A stretch of 64,000 nt of DNA. Source: Dehalococcoidia bacterium (GTDB lineage Bacteria > Chloroflexota > Dehalococcoidia > GIF9 > AB-539-J10). Shown piece after piece: positions 34,214 through 43,739 of the stretch. The notes beneath the pieces are model-generated. The model saw only the letters and a program-made list of their open reading frames with translations. It was not told where the DNA came from and did not search any database. Positions within the stretch are counted from its first letter, which is position 1, and every line of letters begins with the position of its first letter. The stretch spans positions 54,413 to 118,412 of the forward strand of contig PWUU01000110.1 in the NCBI GenBank assembly GCA_003562475.1, written 5' to 3'. Both the position numbers and the translations under genes were made by a program.

Positions 34214-34591
34214 ATGAGTGAGGAGCGGAGAATACGGATCACGGCCGGGGCGGTAGCCGCCTACGCCACCCTTAACAACACGCGGGTCGCCGATGAGGTC
34301 TGGAACGCACTGCCCCTCGATGTGAGGATGCAGACGTGGGGCGAGGAGCTCTACGGTGCGGTGCCGCTCGATCTCCCCCTCGAGTCGCCGCAGGAAGTGG
34401 TGAAGCGCGGCGACCTGGCCTATTGGCCGCCGGGTCATGCGCTGTGCATCTTCTTCGGCCCTACGCCGACCAGCAGCGGGGACGAACCCCGTGCCGCAGG
34501 TGAGGTGACCGTATTCGGGCACGTAGAAGGTGACAGTGGCGTGTTTCGTCCTGTACGGTCTGGAGAGAAGGTAAGGTTCGAGCGGACGTAG
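34214..34591 (+). CDS. cyclophilin-like protein (TM1367/DUF369 family)
   Basis: 125 aa. The family's marks are present: IRITAGAV at the start, ADEVWNALPLD, MQTWGEELYGAVPL, DLAYWPPGHALCIFFGPTP and a closing SGEKVRF. The fold is the cyclophilin barrel, but these proteins lack the usual prolyl isomerase active-site arginine set, and their substrate is not known. GGAGG lies nine bases before the ATG. Cytosolic. Confidence 0.82.
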   Translation: MSEERRIRITAGAVAAYATLNNTRVADEVWNALPLDVRMQTWGEELYGAVPLDLPLESPQEVVKRGDLAYWPPGHALCIFFGPTPTSSGDEPRAAGEVTVFGHVEGDSGVFRPVRSGEKVRFERT

Positions 34592-34650
34592 CAAGACGGA
34601 ATGCCGCAGCAATGCAGGAAGTGCTGTGGCTGCCGGTGCCTCACCGGTGT

Positions 34651-35001
34651 CTACCACGCATCGATGTCTGCGCGAAAGAACACGGTGGCGCACAACTCAA
34701 CCATGAATCCGAACACCGGGCCCAGCACCAGTGGCCACCAGAATCCCAGCCCATGGCTCTGGGTGAAGATGGCGAGCACTACGCCGTAGATGAGTCCGAT
34801 GAAGGCCCCGTGCAGCATCCAGTGAATCCTCAATGAGCTGATGCCGATGGTGAATCCCATCAGCGTGTTAATCAGAACCAGGAGCACGCTCTGGGACCAG
34901 AGTACGTCCAGTCCCATGCCCCTCGCGCATATGGCCCACGATGCGAGGCCGCATCCAGTCCCGAGGAGGGTCGTTATTGTAACGCGCCGTTCGTTCAACA
35001 C
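34651..35001 (-). CDS. hypothetical membrane protein
   Basis: 116 aa, four hydrophobic segments (for example SVLLVLINTLMGFTIGI and HGAFIGLIYGVVLAIF). The start is GTG at 35001, since AAGGAGG stands six bases upstream; longer frames lack such a site. No family recognised. Confidence 0.65.
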   Translation of the reverse strand: MLNERRVTITTLLGTGCGLASWAICARGMGLDVLWSQSVLLVLINTLMGFTIGISSLRIHWMLHGAFIGLIYGVVLAIFTQSHGLGFWWPLVLGPVFGFMVELCATVFFRADIDAW

Positions 35002-35136
35002 AGGGTGCCTCCTTAGCTCCGCTGCCCGGCCGGGTTCACGCTCCCACACCTGATTGCGCTTCCTGTGTATATAACGCTGGAACAGGCGGCAGGGTTAGTG
35101 CGCTGAGGAAGATCTCGACTCATGTGAGCGGGGAAA

Positions 35137-35778
35137 TCAGGGGAGGAGACGGGGCACCAGGTAGATGAGCGTCACTGCCTCATAGATTGCTGCAACAAGC
35201 AGGACCGCTGCTACCAGCAGGAATAGCCACGCAGCGTTCTTGAGGCCTCGGGCGTATCCTGATCGCCATGAGGTAGCCCCAACGCTTGAGGGAGAGATAA
35301 AGGCGCGTCCCAGCACCCAGACGGCCAGCAGTGCGAGAATGTAACCCTGTCCCTCCAGTATGAGTGTTCCGGAATGAGGGATCATCGTTATCAGGAGCTC
35401 CGGGGTAGTTGGTGCGAGCACCAGTCCCCAGAGGATCGCGCGCACTAATCCGACGAGCAATCCTGCAAACGGTATGATCATGGATGGGGCGAGCAGCACG
35501 AGGACGCTGCCCATGAAGAAGTTGAAAAGGAAGGTGAGCGCAGCGGCTTGTACCACGTGCCCGCCGAGGTAGGCTTCGGCGACTACCGCCAGGGATCCCT
35601 CTGCGAAAGAGGCTGCGACGCTCTGGATAAGCGCTGCCTGAATCTCCGGGTAGAAAGAGACGAATACCATGGAGGCCGCTACGATTCCGTAGTAAGCCAG
35701 GTTGATTATCAGATACGGGCGCTTGTGCTGTCGGACGATGTCACACGCAGTCTTGAACCATGCCCGGAGCGTCGTCAT
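35137..35778 (-). CDS. SpoIIM (DUF95)-like integral membrane protein
   Basis: 213 aa with five or six hydrophobic segments. The conserved piece MIPHSGTLILEGQGYILALLA near 130-150 (quoted in part) matches the PH-x-x-x-x-E pattern of the stage II sporulation M family, which is widespread in non-spore-formers with unknown function, often in multi-spanning assemblies. It lies 1 kb from a second, weaker relative on the opposite strand. Confidence 0.68.
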   Translation of the reverse strand: MTTLRAWFKTACDIVRQHKRPYLIINLAYYGIVAASMVFVSFYPEIQAALIQSVAASFAEGSLAVVAEAYLGGHVVQAAALTFLFNFFMGSVLVLLAPSMIIPFAGLLVGLVRAILWGLVLAPTTPELLITMIPHSGTLILEGQGYILALLAVWVLGRAFISPSSVGATSWRSGYARGLKNAAWLFLLVAAVLLVAAIYEAVTLIYLVPRLLP

Positions 35779-36032
35779 AGTACGTTCCCCTTTGAACTTC
35801 GCCGCGTGGCGGCACGTGCCGCTATACTCTCACTCGTGTCGGAGGGTCGTCAAGTGCCTTGCTCCTCTGGCTGGTAGAATAGGACGCGTTGATGCGCAGG
35901 AGACTTCCCGCTCGGACGACATCTGAAGGTGGCCGGTAGAGGTTCCTTCGAGCGAACGGATGAGTCTCCGTGTGTGGTTACCATGTGGATAGAACGGTGC
36001 GGCATTCGGCCTGAGACTGGGAGTTCCCCGGC

Positions 36033-36932
36033 GTGACCTGGATACACGCAGCGCTCTTGAGCGCCGCCATCCTGGCGGTCGTCAATGTCCTTGATAGCCA
36101 TCTCGTATCGAAACGTTTCCCGGGCATTCGTTCTTTCATGCTGACAGTGGGACTCATCCACCTCGGCTACGGCGTGGTGCTGTCGAGGCTTGTGCCGCTT
36201 CCTGCCGGAGCCGATACGTTCCACGTGTCGCTCGGCGTGCTCTCGGCTTTCTTGCGGACCGGCGGTATCATCATCCTACTAGATGGATTGCGCCATCGCG
36301 AGGTGTCCACAGTCGTTCCAATTGTGTACACATACCCCATGTTCGTGGCGGCGATCGCATTCTTTATGCTGGGGGAACAGCTCGTGTGGCAGCAGTGGAT
36401 GGCGGTTGTCATCGTCGCATCAGGAGCGGTACTGATATCACTCAACCGTGAGCCGTCGCGTATTCAGATGGCGAGGCCACGCTTTGCCCTGATCTTCCTG
36501 TCAAGCCTGCTGTTCGCCACTGCCGACGTGACCGCGAAGGTGGCGCTCACGCAGATCACCTTCTGGAACCTGTTCTGGATAGGCGCCAGTGTGATGGGCG
36601 GTGTATTTCTGTCCATTTCACTTCGCCGCAGCGTGATCCGGGGGATCGTGGCGCTGCGCGAGCGTGGCAAGGCGTTGGGCCTGCTCGCGTTGAACGAGGT
36701 TATCGCCCCAATAGGCATCGTTATCTCCTACTGGGCGTTGCAGCACGGCCCGGTGTCACTGGTGTCGACGCTCTTGAGCACACGGCCCTTGTTCGTGCTG
36801 GTTTTCGCGCTTGGACTGAGCTGTTGTGCGCCAGGTTTCCTGTTCTGGAGCGGTGGGCGGAGGCTGGTGACCGTTCGCATTATCGCGACCGTGATGATTG
36901 TGGCGGGGGTTGGCTTGATAGAGATGACGTAG
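36033..36932 (+). CDS. EamA/DMT family transporter
   Basis: 299 aa, ten hydrophobic segments in two EamA halves. The end of the first half carries PIVYTYPMFVAAIAFFMLGEQL, the second APIGIVISYWALQHGPVS, usual EamA signatures. A metabolite exporter or importer of the drug/metabolite superfamily with unknown substrate. The start is GTG at 36033 with GGGAG about ten bases upstream. Confidence 0.85.
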   Translation: MTWIHAALLSAAILAVVNVLDSHLVSKRFPGIRSFMLTVGLIHLGYGVVLSRLVPLPAGADTFHVSLGVLSAFLRTGGIIILLDGLRHREVSTVVPIVYTYPMFVAAIAFFMLGEQLVWQQWMAVVIVASGAVLISLNREPSRIQMARPRFALIFLSSLLFATADVTAKVALTQITFWNLFWIGASVMGGVFLSISLRRSVIRGIVALRERGKALGLLALNEVIAPIGIVISYWALQHGPVSLVSTLLSTRPLFVLVFALGLSCCAPGFLFWSGGRRLVTVRIIATVMIVAGVGLIEMT

Positions 36933-36936
36933 CAAC

Positions 36937-37173
36937 CTACGCCACGGTTCCGTTGTCCCGTTCGTCTTGCTTCCTATCCTGTCGTGTCATGATGTACCTG
37001 GTGTCGTTCGATATCAGCGGGATGACGAACACGATGCACCCGACGAAGAAGATAATGCTCCCCACGAGATAGAGGATGTCGCCGTTCAATGCGGCCGAGC
37101 TCATGAAAAACAGCGCACAAACGAGGAACAGTATCCACCCCGCGAGTTGAAAACGACGTTCACGCTGGCTCAA
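36937..37173 (-). CDS. small two-helix membrane protein
   Basis: 78 aa with two clear membrane helices (LAGWILFLVCALFFMSSA and ILYLVGSIIFFVGCIVFVIP) and charged ends. The composition and helix layout suggest a real gene. Convergent with the EamA gene, with stops four bases apart. Function unknown. Confidence 0.6.
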   Translation of the reverse strand: MSQRERRFQLAGWILFLVCALFFMSSAALNGDILYLVGSIIFFVGCIVFVIPLISNDTRYIMTRQDRKQDERDNGTVA

Positions 37174-37387
37174 TGCGTACCTCCATCCGGACTGCCGCAG
37201 GGGGCGTAGCCTACGATTACCGAGCAGCTATTGTAGCATCCACCGGCCTCCACAGTCGGTGGCAGTGTTCCTGAGTTGCCGTCTGGTAATAGCCGCCGGG
37301 CACGGTCGGCGTCATCTGTTGTGGTATAGTGCGTGCATTTGTGATCAGGCTGCCGGTGGCGACCGGCGGGTGGAGCAAGGAGGAATT

Positions 37388-37726
37388 GTGACCAAAGATA
37401 ACACGTATCTGTGGCTCGTGTGGACCCGATGTGCATCCGAGCTCGAGGCCGAGTTCAACCGGTGGTACGACGAAGTGCACATCCCGCTGCTGGCGAAGGG
37501 CGGTCATATCATCTCCGTCAGGCGCTATAAGCTCTCAGGCGAGATTGAGTCTGACCAGCCTCCCTATCTTGCCGTGTATCAATTCCGGGATGTCGCGACG
37601 TTCAAGGACTGGCTTGCGAGCGAGGTCCTGGTTGACGCGCGCAAGGAGATGAAGGACACGTGGGGTGGCCGGGATATGGAGATAAAGGCACGCGCCTTCT
37701 ACGAGCCACTCGATCGGCATGACTAG
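37388..37726 (+). CDS. dimeric alpha/beta-barrel (EthD-like) protein
   Basis: 112 aa. The pattern LVWTRCASELEAEFNRWYDEVHIPLL is that of EthD/DUF4286-type ferredoxin-like barrels, in which a WYDxVHIP segment is characteristic. Such proteins are small dimeric enzymes or binding proteins. The start is GTG at 37388 behind AAGGAGG. Its stop overlaps that of the convergent CoA-binding gene by four bases. Confidence 0.75.
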   Translation: MTKDNTYLWLVWTRCASELEAEFNRWYDEVHIPLLAKGGHIISVRRYKLSGEIESDQPPYLAVYQFRDVATFKDWLASEVLVDARKEMKDTWGGRDMEIKARAFYEPLDRHD

Positions 37727-38163
37727 AGCTGCCGTTGTGGGGCATCAGGCACGGTGGGGGCCATGTTCTTGCTGAGTCGCTGGTGCTCCTTCTTTATGCA
37801 GTGGTTCATCACTGCCATGAGGCCGGCTGCACGTGCACGCCTGGCTGCGGCATGGTGCACGATACCCAGTTGCATCCATACCGCCCTGGCGCCGATAGCA
37901 ATGGCGTCCTCTACAATCTCGGGCACGAACTCTGCGGGGCGAAAGATGTCCACCACATCCGGCGGCTCGGGCAGGTCGCGCAGGCTGGAGTAGGACTTCC
38001 TGCCCAGGATCTCTGTGGCTCCAGGATTCACCGGTATAATCTCATACCCGTGATCTAGCAGGTAGGATGCGACGCGGTAGCTGTCCTGCCAGGGCTTCGC
38101 CGATAGCCCGACGATTGCGATCTTCTTGCTCTGCGTAAGGATCTTCTTGATGGGGTATCTCAC
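37723..38163 (-). CDS. CoA-binding protein (YccU-like)
   Basis: 146 aa. A Rossmann-type CoA-binding domain: KKIAIVGLSAKPWQDSYRVA, IIPVNPG, VDIFRPAEFVPEIVEDAI and AVWMQLGI are the family's conserved pieces, and MNHCIKKEH near the end is also typical. Known members bind CoA or its thioesters without a proven reaction. GTG at 38163 is preceded by AGGAGG at six bases and beats the longer frame. Confidence 0.88.
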   Translation of the reverse strand: MRYPIKKILTQSKKIAIVGLSAKPWQDSYRVASYLLDHGYEIIPVNPGATEILGRKSYSSLRDLPEPPDVVDIFRPAEFVPEIVEDAIAIGARAVWMQLGIVHHAAARRARAAGLMAVMNHCIKKEHQRLSKNMAPTVPDAPQRQL

Positions 38164-38220
38164 GTCAACCTCCTGTCGCTGTCGGACGCCGGGTGCGTGC
38201 ATTTCCGGCGTGCGGCTTGT

Positions 38221-39627
38221 CTAGTCTATCAAGACTTCATCGAGGTAACTGGGAATGGCGACCTCCCAGTTCCGCCGTTCGGCGAGAAGATGGGCAAAGT
38301 GGTGGGATCCCTCCTTTTCGCCGTGCACCACGAAGACTTTTCGGGGAGTGTTCTCGATGGTGGATAGCCAGCGTAGCATCTCGTCCCGGTCGGCGTGTGA
38401 CGAGAACCCCTGGATCTCCTCGATGCGGGCATGCACGGGGTGCATTTGACCGAAAATGCGCACCTGTCCGGGCTTCTCGACTATCTGGCGCCCGAGCGTG
38501 CCTATGGCCTGGTATCCGACGAAGAGAATCGTCGACTCAGGACGGTTGATGTTGTTCGCGATGTGGTGCTTAATGCGCCCCCCGGTGACCATTCCGGAGC
38601 CTGCGATGATCATGGCCGAACCGCCAAGGTAATTCAAGGCCTTCGACTGATCGGCCGACGCCACTGCCACGAGGCCGGAGAAATCGAATGGTGAGCCTGT
38701 TTCGTTCAGTATCCTGGTTGCATCCTCATCGTACAGTTCCGGGTAGTTCCGGAACACTTCCGTCACCTTGATCGCCATGGGGCTGTCGAGGAACACGAGT
38801 ATATGAGGAATCCTATCTGCTGCAAGCAGTTGACCCATGTGGTAGAGCAGCTCCTGTGCGCGCTCAATGGCGAAGCTGGGGACGATGATGTTGCCTCCTG
38901 CCTGTACCGTATCCCTGATAACCTGCTCAAGCTGGTCATCGATTGCGTCGCCAGTCTCGTGAGTCCGATTTCCATAGGTCGACTCAATGATGATGTAGTC
39001 GGCCTTCTCGAACGTTGTCGGATTGCGCACGATGGGGCGGTCCCAGCGGCCGAGGTCTCCAGTGAAGATGATGCGCCTCTTCTCTCCGTTCAAGCGCACG
39101 TCGAGGACGACCATCACCGATCCCAGGATGTGACCGGCGTTGAAGAAGGTTGCCGAAACCCCCTCCGCCAGATCGATAGTCTGCTGGCAGGGGATGGACT
39201 GCAACCGGGGCAGACAGTTCTCCGCATCGTGGACTGTGTAGAGTGGCACCTCGGGATAGGCTCCCCTGCGTCCCTCGCGCTCATGACGCCGCCGCTTGAT
39301 CTCCGCATCGGATTCCTGAATGTGTGCTGAGTCGAGCAGTGAGATCTTGACAATCTCGCTGGTGGCGGGGGTACAGAAGACAGGGCCGGTGAACCCCTCG
39401 CGGGCAAGCTTTGGGAAGTATCCGCAGTGGTCCAGGTGTGCATGGGTGATGAGCACGGTATCAATCGAGGACGGGTCGACCGGAAAAGGATCCCAGTCCC
39501 TGGCACGAAGCTGGCGCTCCTGGTGCAGTCCGCAGTCGACGAGGATCCGGTGTCCGTTTGCGTCAACCAGAAAACGTGAACCGGTCACGTTTTCCGCAGC
39601 GCCGAGAAACTTGAGTTTGACGTTCAT
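38221..39627 (-). CDS. beta-CASP metallo-beta-lactamase-fold ribonuclease
   Basis: 468 aa. Zinc-site motifs THAHLDHCG near 61-69, NAGHILGS and FTGDLGRWD, then the beta-CASP domain with ESTYGNRTHE, VPSFAIERAQELLYHM and SGMVTGGRIKHH, closing with SSHADRDEM and VHGE. This is the CPSF73/RNase J-related MBL exonuclease group (COG1236), which processes RNA. Length fits. It stands alone behind a 390-base gap. Confidence 0.92.
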   Translation of the reverse strand: MNVKLKFLGAAENVTGSRFLVDANGHRILVDCGLHQERQLRARDWDPFPVDPSSIDTVLITHAHLDHCGYFPKLAREGFTGPVFCTPATSEIVKISLLDSAHIQESDAEIKRRRHEREGRRGAYPEVPLYTVHDAENCLPRLQSIPCQQTIDLAEGVSATFFNAGHILGSVMVVLDVRLNGEKRRIIFTGDLGRWDRPIVRNPTTFEKADYIIIESTYGNRTHETGDAIDDQLEQVIRDTVQAGGNIIVPSFAIERAQELLYHMGQLLAADRIPHILVFLDSPMAIKVTEVFRNYPELYDEDATRILNETGSPFDFSGLVAVASADQSKALNYLGGSAMIIAGSGMVTGGRIKHHIANNINRPESTILFVGYQAIGTLGRQIVEKPGQVRIFGQMHPVHARIEEIQGFSSHADRDEMLRWLSTIENTPRKVFVVHGEKEGSHHFAHLLAERRNWEVAIPSYLDEVLID

Positions 39628-40017
39628 GGAACCCCCGCTTGATCGCGTGGACGCTCAAGACAGAGCACTGGAGGTACCTGTCGTTACGCCGGAATCACTG
39701 GCTTCGCACGTTACGTGTGAGGCTGATTCTACCACTAGTGAAGGAGTACGCCAATGAAGTCAACGGATGGGCATTGGCTGCGAATCTTCATGGGCTCGCC
39801 GGGCATCTCCGCGTATGAGAGGATCGTATGAGGCTGCTGGTGTCGGTTGTGCCGGTTCTGGTCATGTGCCGCCACACCGTTCGTAAAAGCCGGTCGCCCG
39901 TGCTCCACCGCTAGACGCGTTGATGCGTGCAGGCATATACTTGGATACGGTCGGGTGCCGTGCCAGACGACGGCCCGAAAGACTGGCTGATATGTGCAGG
40001 TGTTGGAATGGCAGGAA
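39628..40017. other. gap with no recognised feature
   Basis: About 390 bases between the nuclease gene and the small gene at 40018. Frames here are short and I see no repeat, hairpin with T-run or recognisable remnant. Confidence 0.4.
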
Positions 40018-40326
40018 ATGTCGATATCCGGCATTCGATGCCATATCACGCGCCCGGTCCAGGTGATTGTGAACAAGGTAGTTGCGAGGGTCATTTCTCA
40101 ACAGGGTTGCTGTGAGGCGGCACACTGTGTTGGTGACGAGTTCGTGATTGACCAGGTGACGCCGGCAGGCATGTGTTCCTGGGCTTTTCAGGCTTTGTAC
40201 CCCTTTGCGCAGGTGCTTCAGTTTGGAGGATGTCTGCCCTGGGAGCCGGATGCAGACGTTGCGCGTGTTGCGTGCCCCGACCCGGATAACCCGGTTGTGT
40301 TTGAGCTTCGCAGGTCGCCCTGCTAG
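40018..40326 (+). CDS. TIGR04076-type small protein
   Basis: 102 aa. The order G-C-C-E-A-A-H-C-V-GDEFVI, TPAGMCSWAFQALYPFAQVLQFGG, LPW and ACPDPDNPVVFELRR matches the TIGR04076 family: conserved Cys/His near the middle, GGxxPW and ACPD. The function of the family is unknown, and conserved cysteines hint at metal or redox chemistry. ATG at 40018 has a crowded AGGA; a GTG at 39994 is possible. A long minus-strand frame over this region is an artefact. Confidence 0.68.
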   Translation: MSISGIRCHITRPVQVIVNKVVARVISQQGCCEAAHCVGDEFVIDQVTPAGMCSWAFQALYPFAQVLQFGGCLPWEPDADVARVACPDPDNPVVFELRRSPC

Positions 40327-40381
40327 ATGTTGGCTGCTGTGACGCAAGAGTGAAGGTTCCTGTAGTCGCAACCCGACGCGT

Positions 40382-41152
40382 GTGGCGGGAGCGAATTCGG
40401 ACGATGACATGCACATGTCCCAGACGCGTGGACGCCGTGAGAACCCTTTCTCCAAGGGCCTGAACCGGATCGCGCAATCCAGGTTCTGGGTGCGCATCCT
40501 TCTGAAGATACGCGGCCATTTTGTTACCGGCATCCTGGTGGTGGTGCCGCTCCTGGCCACCATTTTGATACTCAAGTGGCTGTTCGAGTGGGTAGACGAG
40601 CTGCTGCAGCCATTCATCCGCAGCTTTGCCGGACGGCCCTTGTATGGCCTTGGCTTCGCCATCACCCTGGTGATAATCTACATGGCTGGGGTCGCTACCA
40701 GCTACTTTGGCGGCCAGCGCCTGCTCAGGGTTGTCGAGTCGCTTATCGCGAGGGTTCCGATTGTGCGGCCGATGTACAACGGAATCAAACAGATACTTGA
40801 GAGTTTTGCCGCACCTCGTGAGACTGGATTCATGCAGGTGGTGCTTGTGGAATTTCCACGGAAAGGCATGCGCACGCTGGGATTCCTTACGAACGAGGAG
40901 TATGATGCAGCCGGCCAGAAACTGCTGAATGTGTTCATACCGACCTCGCCAAACCCCACGTCCGGCTATTTGATGATTGTGCGGGAAGAGGATGTCCTTC
41001 GAACGGATATCTCGGTGGATGAGGCGCTGAAGATGATCGTTTCTGCAGGCCGCATCTCGCTCAAAGGTGTGAATCTGTCCATTTCGAAGAACTACAGCGA
41101 GGCCGCATTGCGCGTCACGCCTGTGCCGCCTTCATCCGACGATATCGTCTAG
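40382..41152 (+). CDS. DUF502 family membrane protein
   Basis: 256 aa. Two membrane helices (about 45-68 and 88-110), then ARVPIVRPMYNGIKQILESFA, VLVEFPRKGMRTLGFLTNE, FIPTSPNPTSGYLMIV and VDEALKMIVSAG, the family's conserved blocks. DUF502 proteins are found in many bacteria and plants (LIKE-COV), with proposed roles in trafficking but no known reaction. The start may be GTG at 40382 or ATG at 40409. Confidence 0.88.
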   Translation: MAGANSDDDMHMSQTRGRRENPFSKGLNRIAQSRFWVRILLKIRGHFVTGILVVVPLLATILILKWLFEWVDELLQPFIRSFAGRPLYGLGFAITLVIIYMAGVATSYFGGQRLLRVVESLIARVPIVRPMYNGIKQILESFAAPRETGFMQVVLVEFPRKGMRTLGFLTNEEYDAAGQKLLNVFIPTSPNPTSGYLMIVREEDVLRTDISVDEALKMIVSAGRISLKGVNLSISKNYSEAALRVTPVPPSSDDIV

Positions 41153-41197
41153 TGGGAGCACCGGCACAACGTGCGCGGTAGTTAGGGAAGGAGGATC

Positions 41198-43660
41198 ATG
41201 GTGGATATCCATACCTACGAAGTCTCGTCCGAAAGGCTGCGCTGGCATTGTGACCCTGACCAGTTTGACTTTGAGAGCACCGAAGACCTGGTGCCGTTGC
41301 ACGAGTTCATCGGGCAGGACAGGGCAATACGTGCCATCGAGTTCGGCCTGTCGATGGATAGAGATGGCTACAACATCTACCTCGCGGGACTCACGGGCAC
41401 CGGCAAGACATCTGCCGTTAGAACGTATATTGCGAAGCTGATTGAAGAGCGGAGGAAGAGAGACGAGACGTATCACGTGAGCGACTGGTGCTACATTCAC
41501 AACTTCTCTTATTCCGACCGGCCCCGTGTCGTCGAGTTGCCGAAGGGCAAGGGCCGGGAGCTTCGCGATGACATTGGGGTGCTGCTACAGCGCCTGACGG
41601 CAGATCTGCAAAAGGCATTCTCGACTGAGGACTACAAGGCGCAGCGCAAAGCGATTGTTGAGGAGAGCCAGACTCGTCAGCAGGAGATGTTCAATCAGCT
41701 GCGCGCTGAGGCTAACAAGAGGGGCTTTGCCATCCAGACAACCCAGATGGGTGTTGTCCTGGTCCCGGCAAAAGACGGAAAGGCCCTGTCCCAAGAAGAG
41801 TTCATGGCGCTGGATGAGCGCGAGAAGAAAGAGATCGAGAAGACGCGCAACAAGTTGCGCAAAGACCTTGAGGCGATGTTTGAGGAGGTTCAGGATATCG
41901 ACCGTACTACGGGAGAGCGACTGCAGCAGGCGGATCGCAATGTCGCCGAATACGTCATTGGCCGTCTTTACGATAGTCTTATGAAGAAGTATGCTGAATC
42001 TCCGGCTATAACGCAGTACCTTACGGAACTGAGGTCCTACACTCTGGACAAGGTCGAAAGCTTCAAGAATGCCGAGGAAGAACGCCCCAGTGGCATACCA
42101 GGGCTGCTGATTGATGGCTCGCGCTTCGGTGTTGACCTGTTCGTGCCATTTCAGGTGAATGTGTTCGTTGACAACAGCGCGACGGAAGGCCCACCGATTG
42201 TGACTGAGACTAACCCGAACTACGTCAACCTATTTGGCAAGGTGGAGCGGAAGTTCGTCTTTGGTGGGTATGTGAGTGACCATACCATGCTGAAACCGGG
42301 AGCTCTCCACACTGCGAATGGAGGCTACCTGCTGCTCAGTGCGGCTGATGTGCTGACGAGTCCGGCGGTTTGGCCTGCGCTCAAACGTGCGCTCAAGACG
42401 AGGGAGCTCGGTATCGAGGAGCCGTTCGAGCAACTGGGTCTTGTCACTCCCCAGGGTCTACGGCCTCTGCCTATTCCGATTCATGTCAAGGTAATCCTCA
42501 TCGGTGATGCGATGCTCTACCAGCTTCTCTCAATGTACGATGAGGACTTCTGGGAGATATTCAAGGTAAAAGCCGACTTCAACTTTGAAGTCTCCCGCAC
42601 GACTGACAACATGCAGTCGTATGCTGCGTTCATTGCCAGTTTATGCGTCGAATGCGAGTTGAAGCACTTCGATAGAATGGCTGTGGCTACGGTCATGGAG
42701 TACTCCTCGCGCCTGGTAGCGAACCAGGAGAAGCTCTCCTCGCGTTTTGCCTTCATCAAGGAACTGGTCGAAGAGGCTGAGTACTGGGCACGCGAAGGAG
42801 GCGCCAAGCTTGTGAGCGAGGAGCACGTGCGGCGCGCGATTGAGGAGCGTCGTTTCCGCCACAATCTGCCGGACGAGCGTCTGCGCGAGATGGTTGCGGA
42901 GGGCAGCATACTCATCGACACGCGCGGAGCCGTGGTCGGCCAGGTCAACGGGCTCAGTGTCTACAGCATGGGCGACATAACATTCGGAAAGCCTTCCCGC
43001 ATTACCTGCAGGACCTACCTTGGACGCGATGGAGTCATCAATATCGAGCGTGAAGCGAACTTGAGCGGCAGCACTCACGACAAGGGCGTGCTTATCATGA
43101 GCGGATACCTCGGCTGGAGGTATGCGCAGGATGCCCCACTGTCGCTCTCTGCAAGCCTCTGTTTCGAGCAATCGTATGGTGGCGTAGATGGTGATAGTGC
43201 CTCATGTGCGGAGTTGTATGCATTGCTGTCCAGCCTGGCTGATGTACCGCTGAGACAGGATCTCGCGGTGACAGGATCGATCAATCAGCGAGGTGAGGTG
43301 CAGCCCATCGGAGGTGTGAACCAGAAGATCGAAGGCTTCTTCCGGGTATGCCAGGCACAGGGACTCACCGGAACGCAGGGAGTGATAATTCCCTCACGCA
43401 ATCTGCGAAACCTTACACTTCGCGATGAAGTTGTACAGGCAGTGGAGACAGGGGAATTCCACGTCTATGCAGTCGATTCTGTCGATCAGGGACTCGAGAT
43501 ACTGAGCGAAATACCGGTTGGCAGGAGGAGGAAGGACGGGACCTATCCGCCGCGCTCCATCAACGGCCGCGTTATTGCGCAGCTACATGCAATGGCGGGC
43601 AAGTTGAAGGCATATCATGGGGCGCGTGTCGATTCGCGTGAGAATGCCGACGTTGCGTAG
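41198..43660 (+). CDS. ATP-dependent Lon-like protease (COG1067)
   Basis: 820 aa. AAA+ part with Walker A GLTGTGKT at 64-71, a long coiled insertion (about 130-270), and the second AAA+ half with NGGYLLLSAADVL near 370. The C-terminal S16 peptidase domain has the Ser667-Lys710 dyad in GDSASCAE and GGVNQKIEG. Unlike bacterial LonA it has no N-terminal substrate-binding LON domain; this is the LonB/LonC-like group. It degrades unfolded or regulatory proteins. GGAGGATC precedes the ATG. Confidence 0.92.
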   Translation: MVDIHTYEVSSERLRWHCDPDQFDFESTEDLVPLHEFIGQDRAIRAIEFGLSMDRDGYNIYLAGLTGTGKTSAVRTYIAKLIEERRKRDETYHVSDWCYIHNFSYSDRPRVVELPKGKGRELRDDIGVLLQRLTADLQKAFSTEDYKAQRKAIVEESQTRQQEMFNQLRAEANKRGFAIQTTQMGVVLVPAKDGKALSQEEFMALDEREKKEIEKTRNKLRKDLEAMFEEVQDIDRTTGERLQQADRNVAEYVIGRLYDSLMKKYAESPAITQYLTELRSYTLDKVESFKNAEEERPSGIPGLLIDGSRFGVDLFVPFQVNVFVDNSATEGPPIVTETNPNYVNLFGKVERKFVFGGYVSDHTMLKPGALHTANGGYLLLSAADVLTSPAVWPALKRALKTRELGIEEPFEQLGLVTPQGLRPLPIPIHVKVILIGDAMLYQLLSMYDEDFWEIFKVKADFNFEVSRTTDNMQSYAAFIASLCVECELKHFDRMAVATVMEYSSRLVANQEKLSSRFAFIKELVEEAEYWAREGGAKLVSEEHVRRAIEERRFRHNLPDERLREMVAEGSILIDTRGAVVGQVNGLSVYSMGDITFGKPSRITCRTYLGRDGVINIEREANLSGSTHDKGVLIMSGYLGWRYAQDAPLSLSASLCFEQSYGGVDGDSASCAELYALLSSLADVPLRQDLAVTGSINQRGEVQPIGGVNQKIEGFFRVCQAQGLTGTQGVIIPSRNLRNLTLRDEVVQAVETGEFHVYAVDSVDQGLEILSEIPVGRRRKDGTYPPRSINGRVIAQLHAMAGKLKAYHGARVDSRENADVA

Positions 43661-43739
43661 CAAACCTCTTCCATAGCCCGTGGCTGGCAAGCACAGGTAC
43701 AGCTCCTGAACGGTTCGGTGAGCAGGCGGCAGGCATAGG

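Noticed and set aside
39862..40665. 267-codon minus-strand frame
   Set aside because: Antisense to the TIGR04076-type gene and the start of the DUF502 gene, both of which have clear family patterns.
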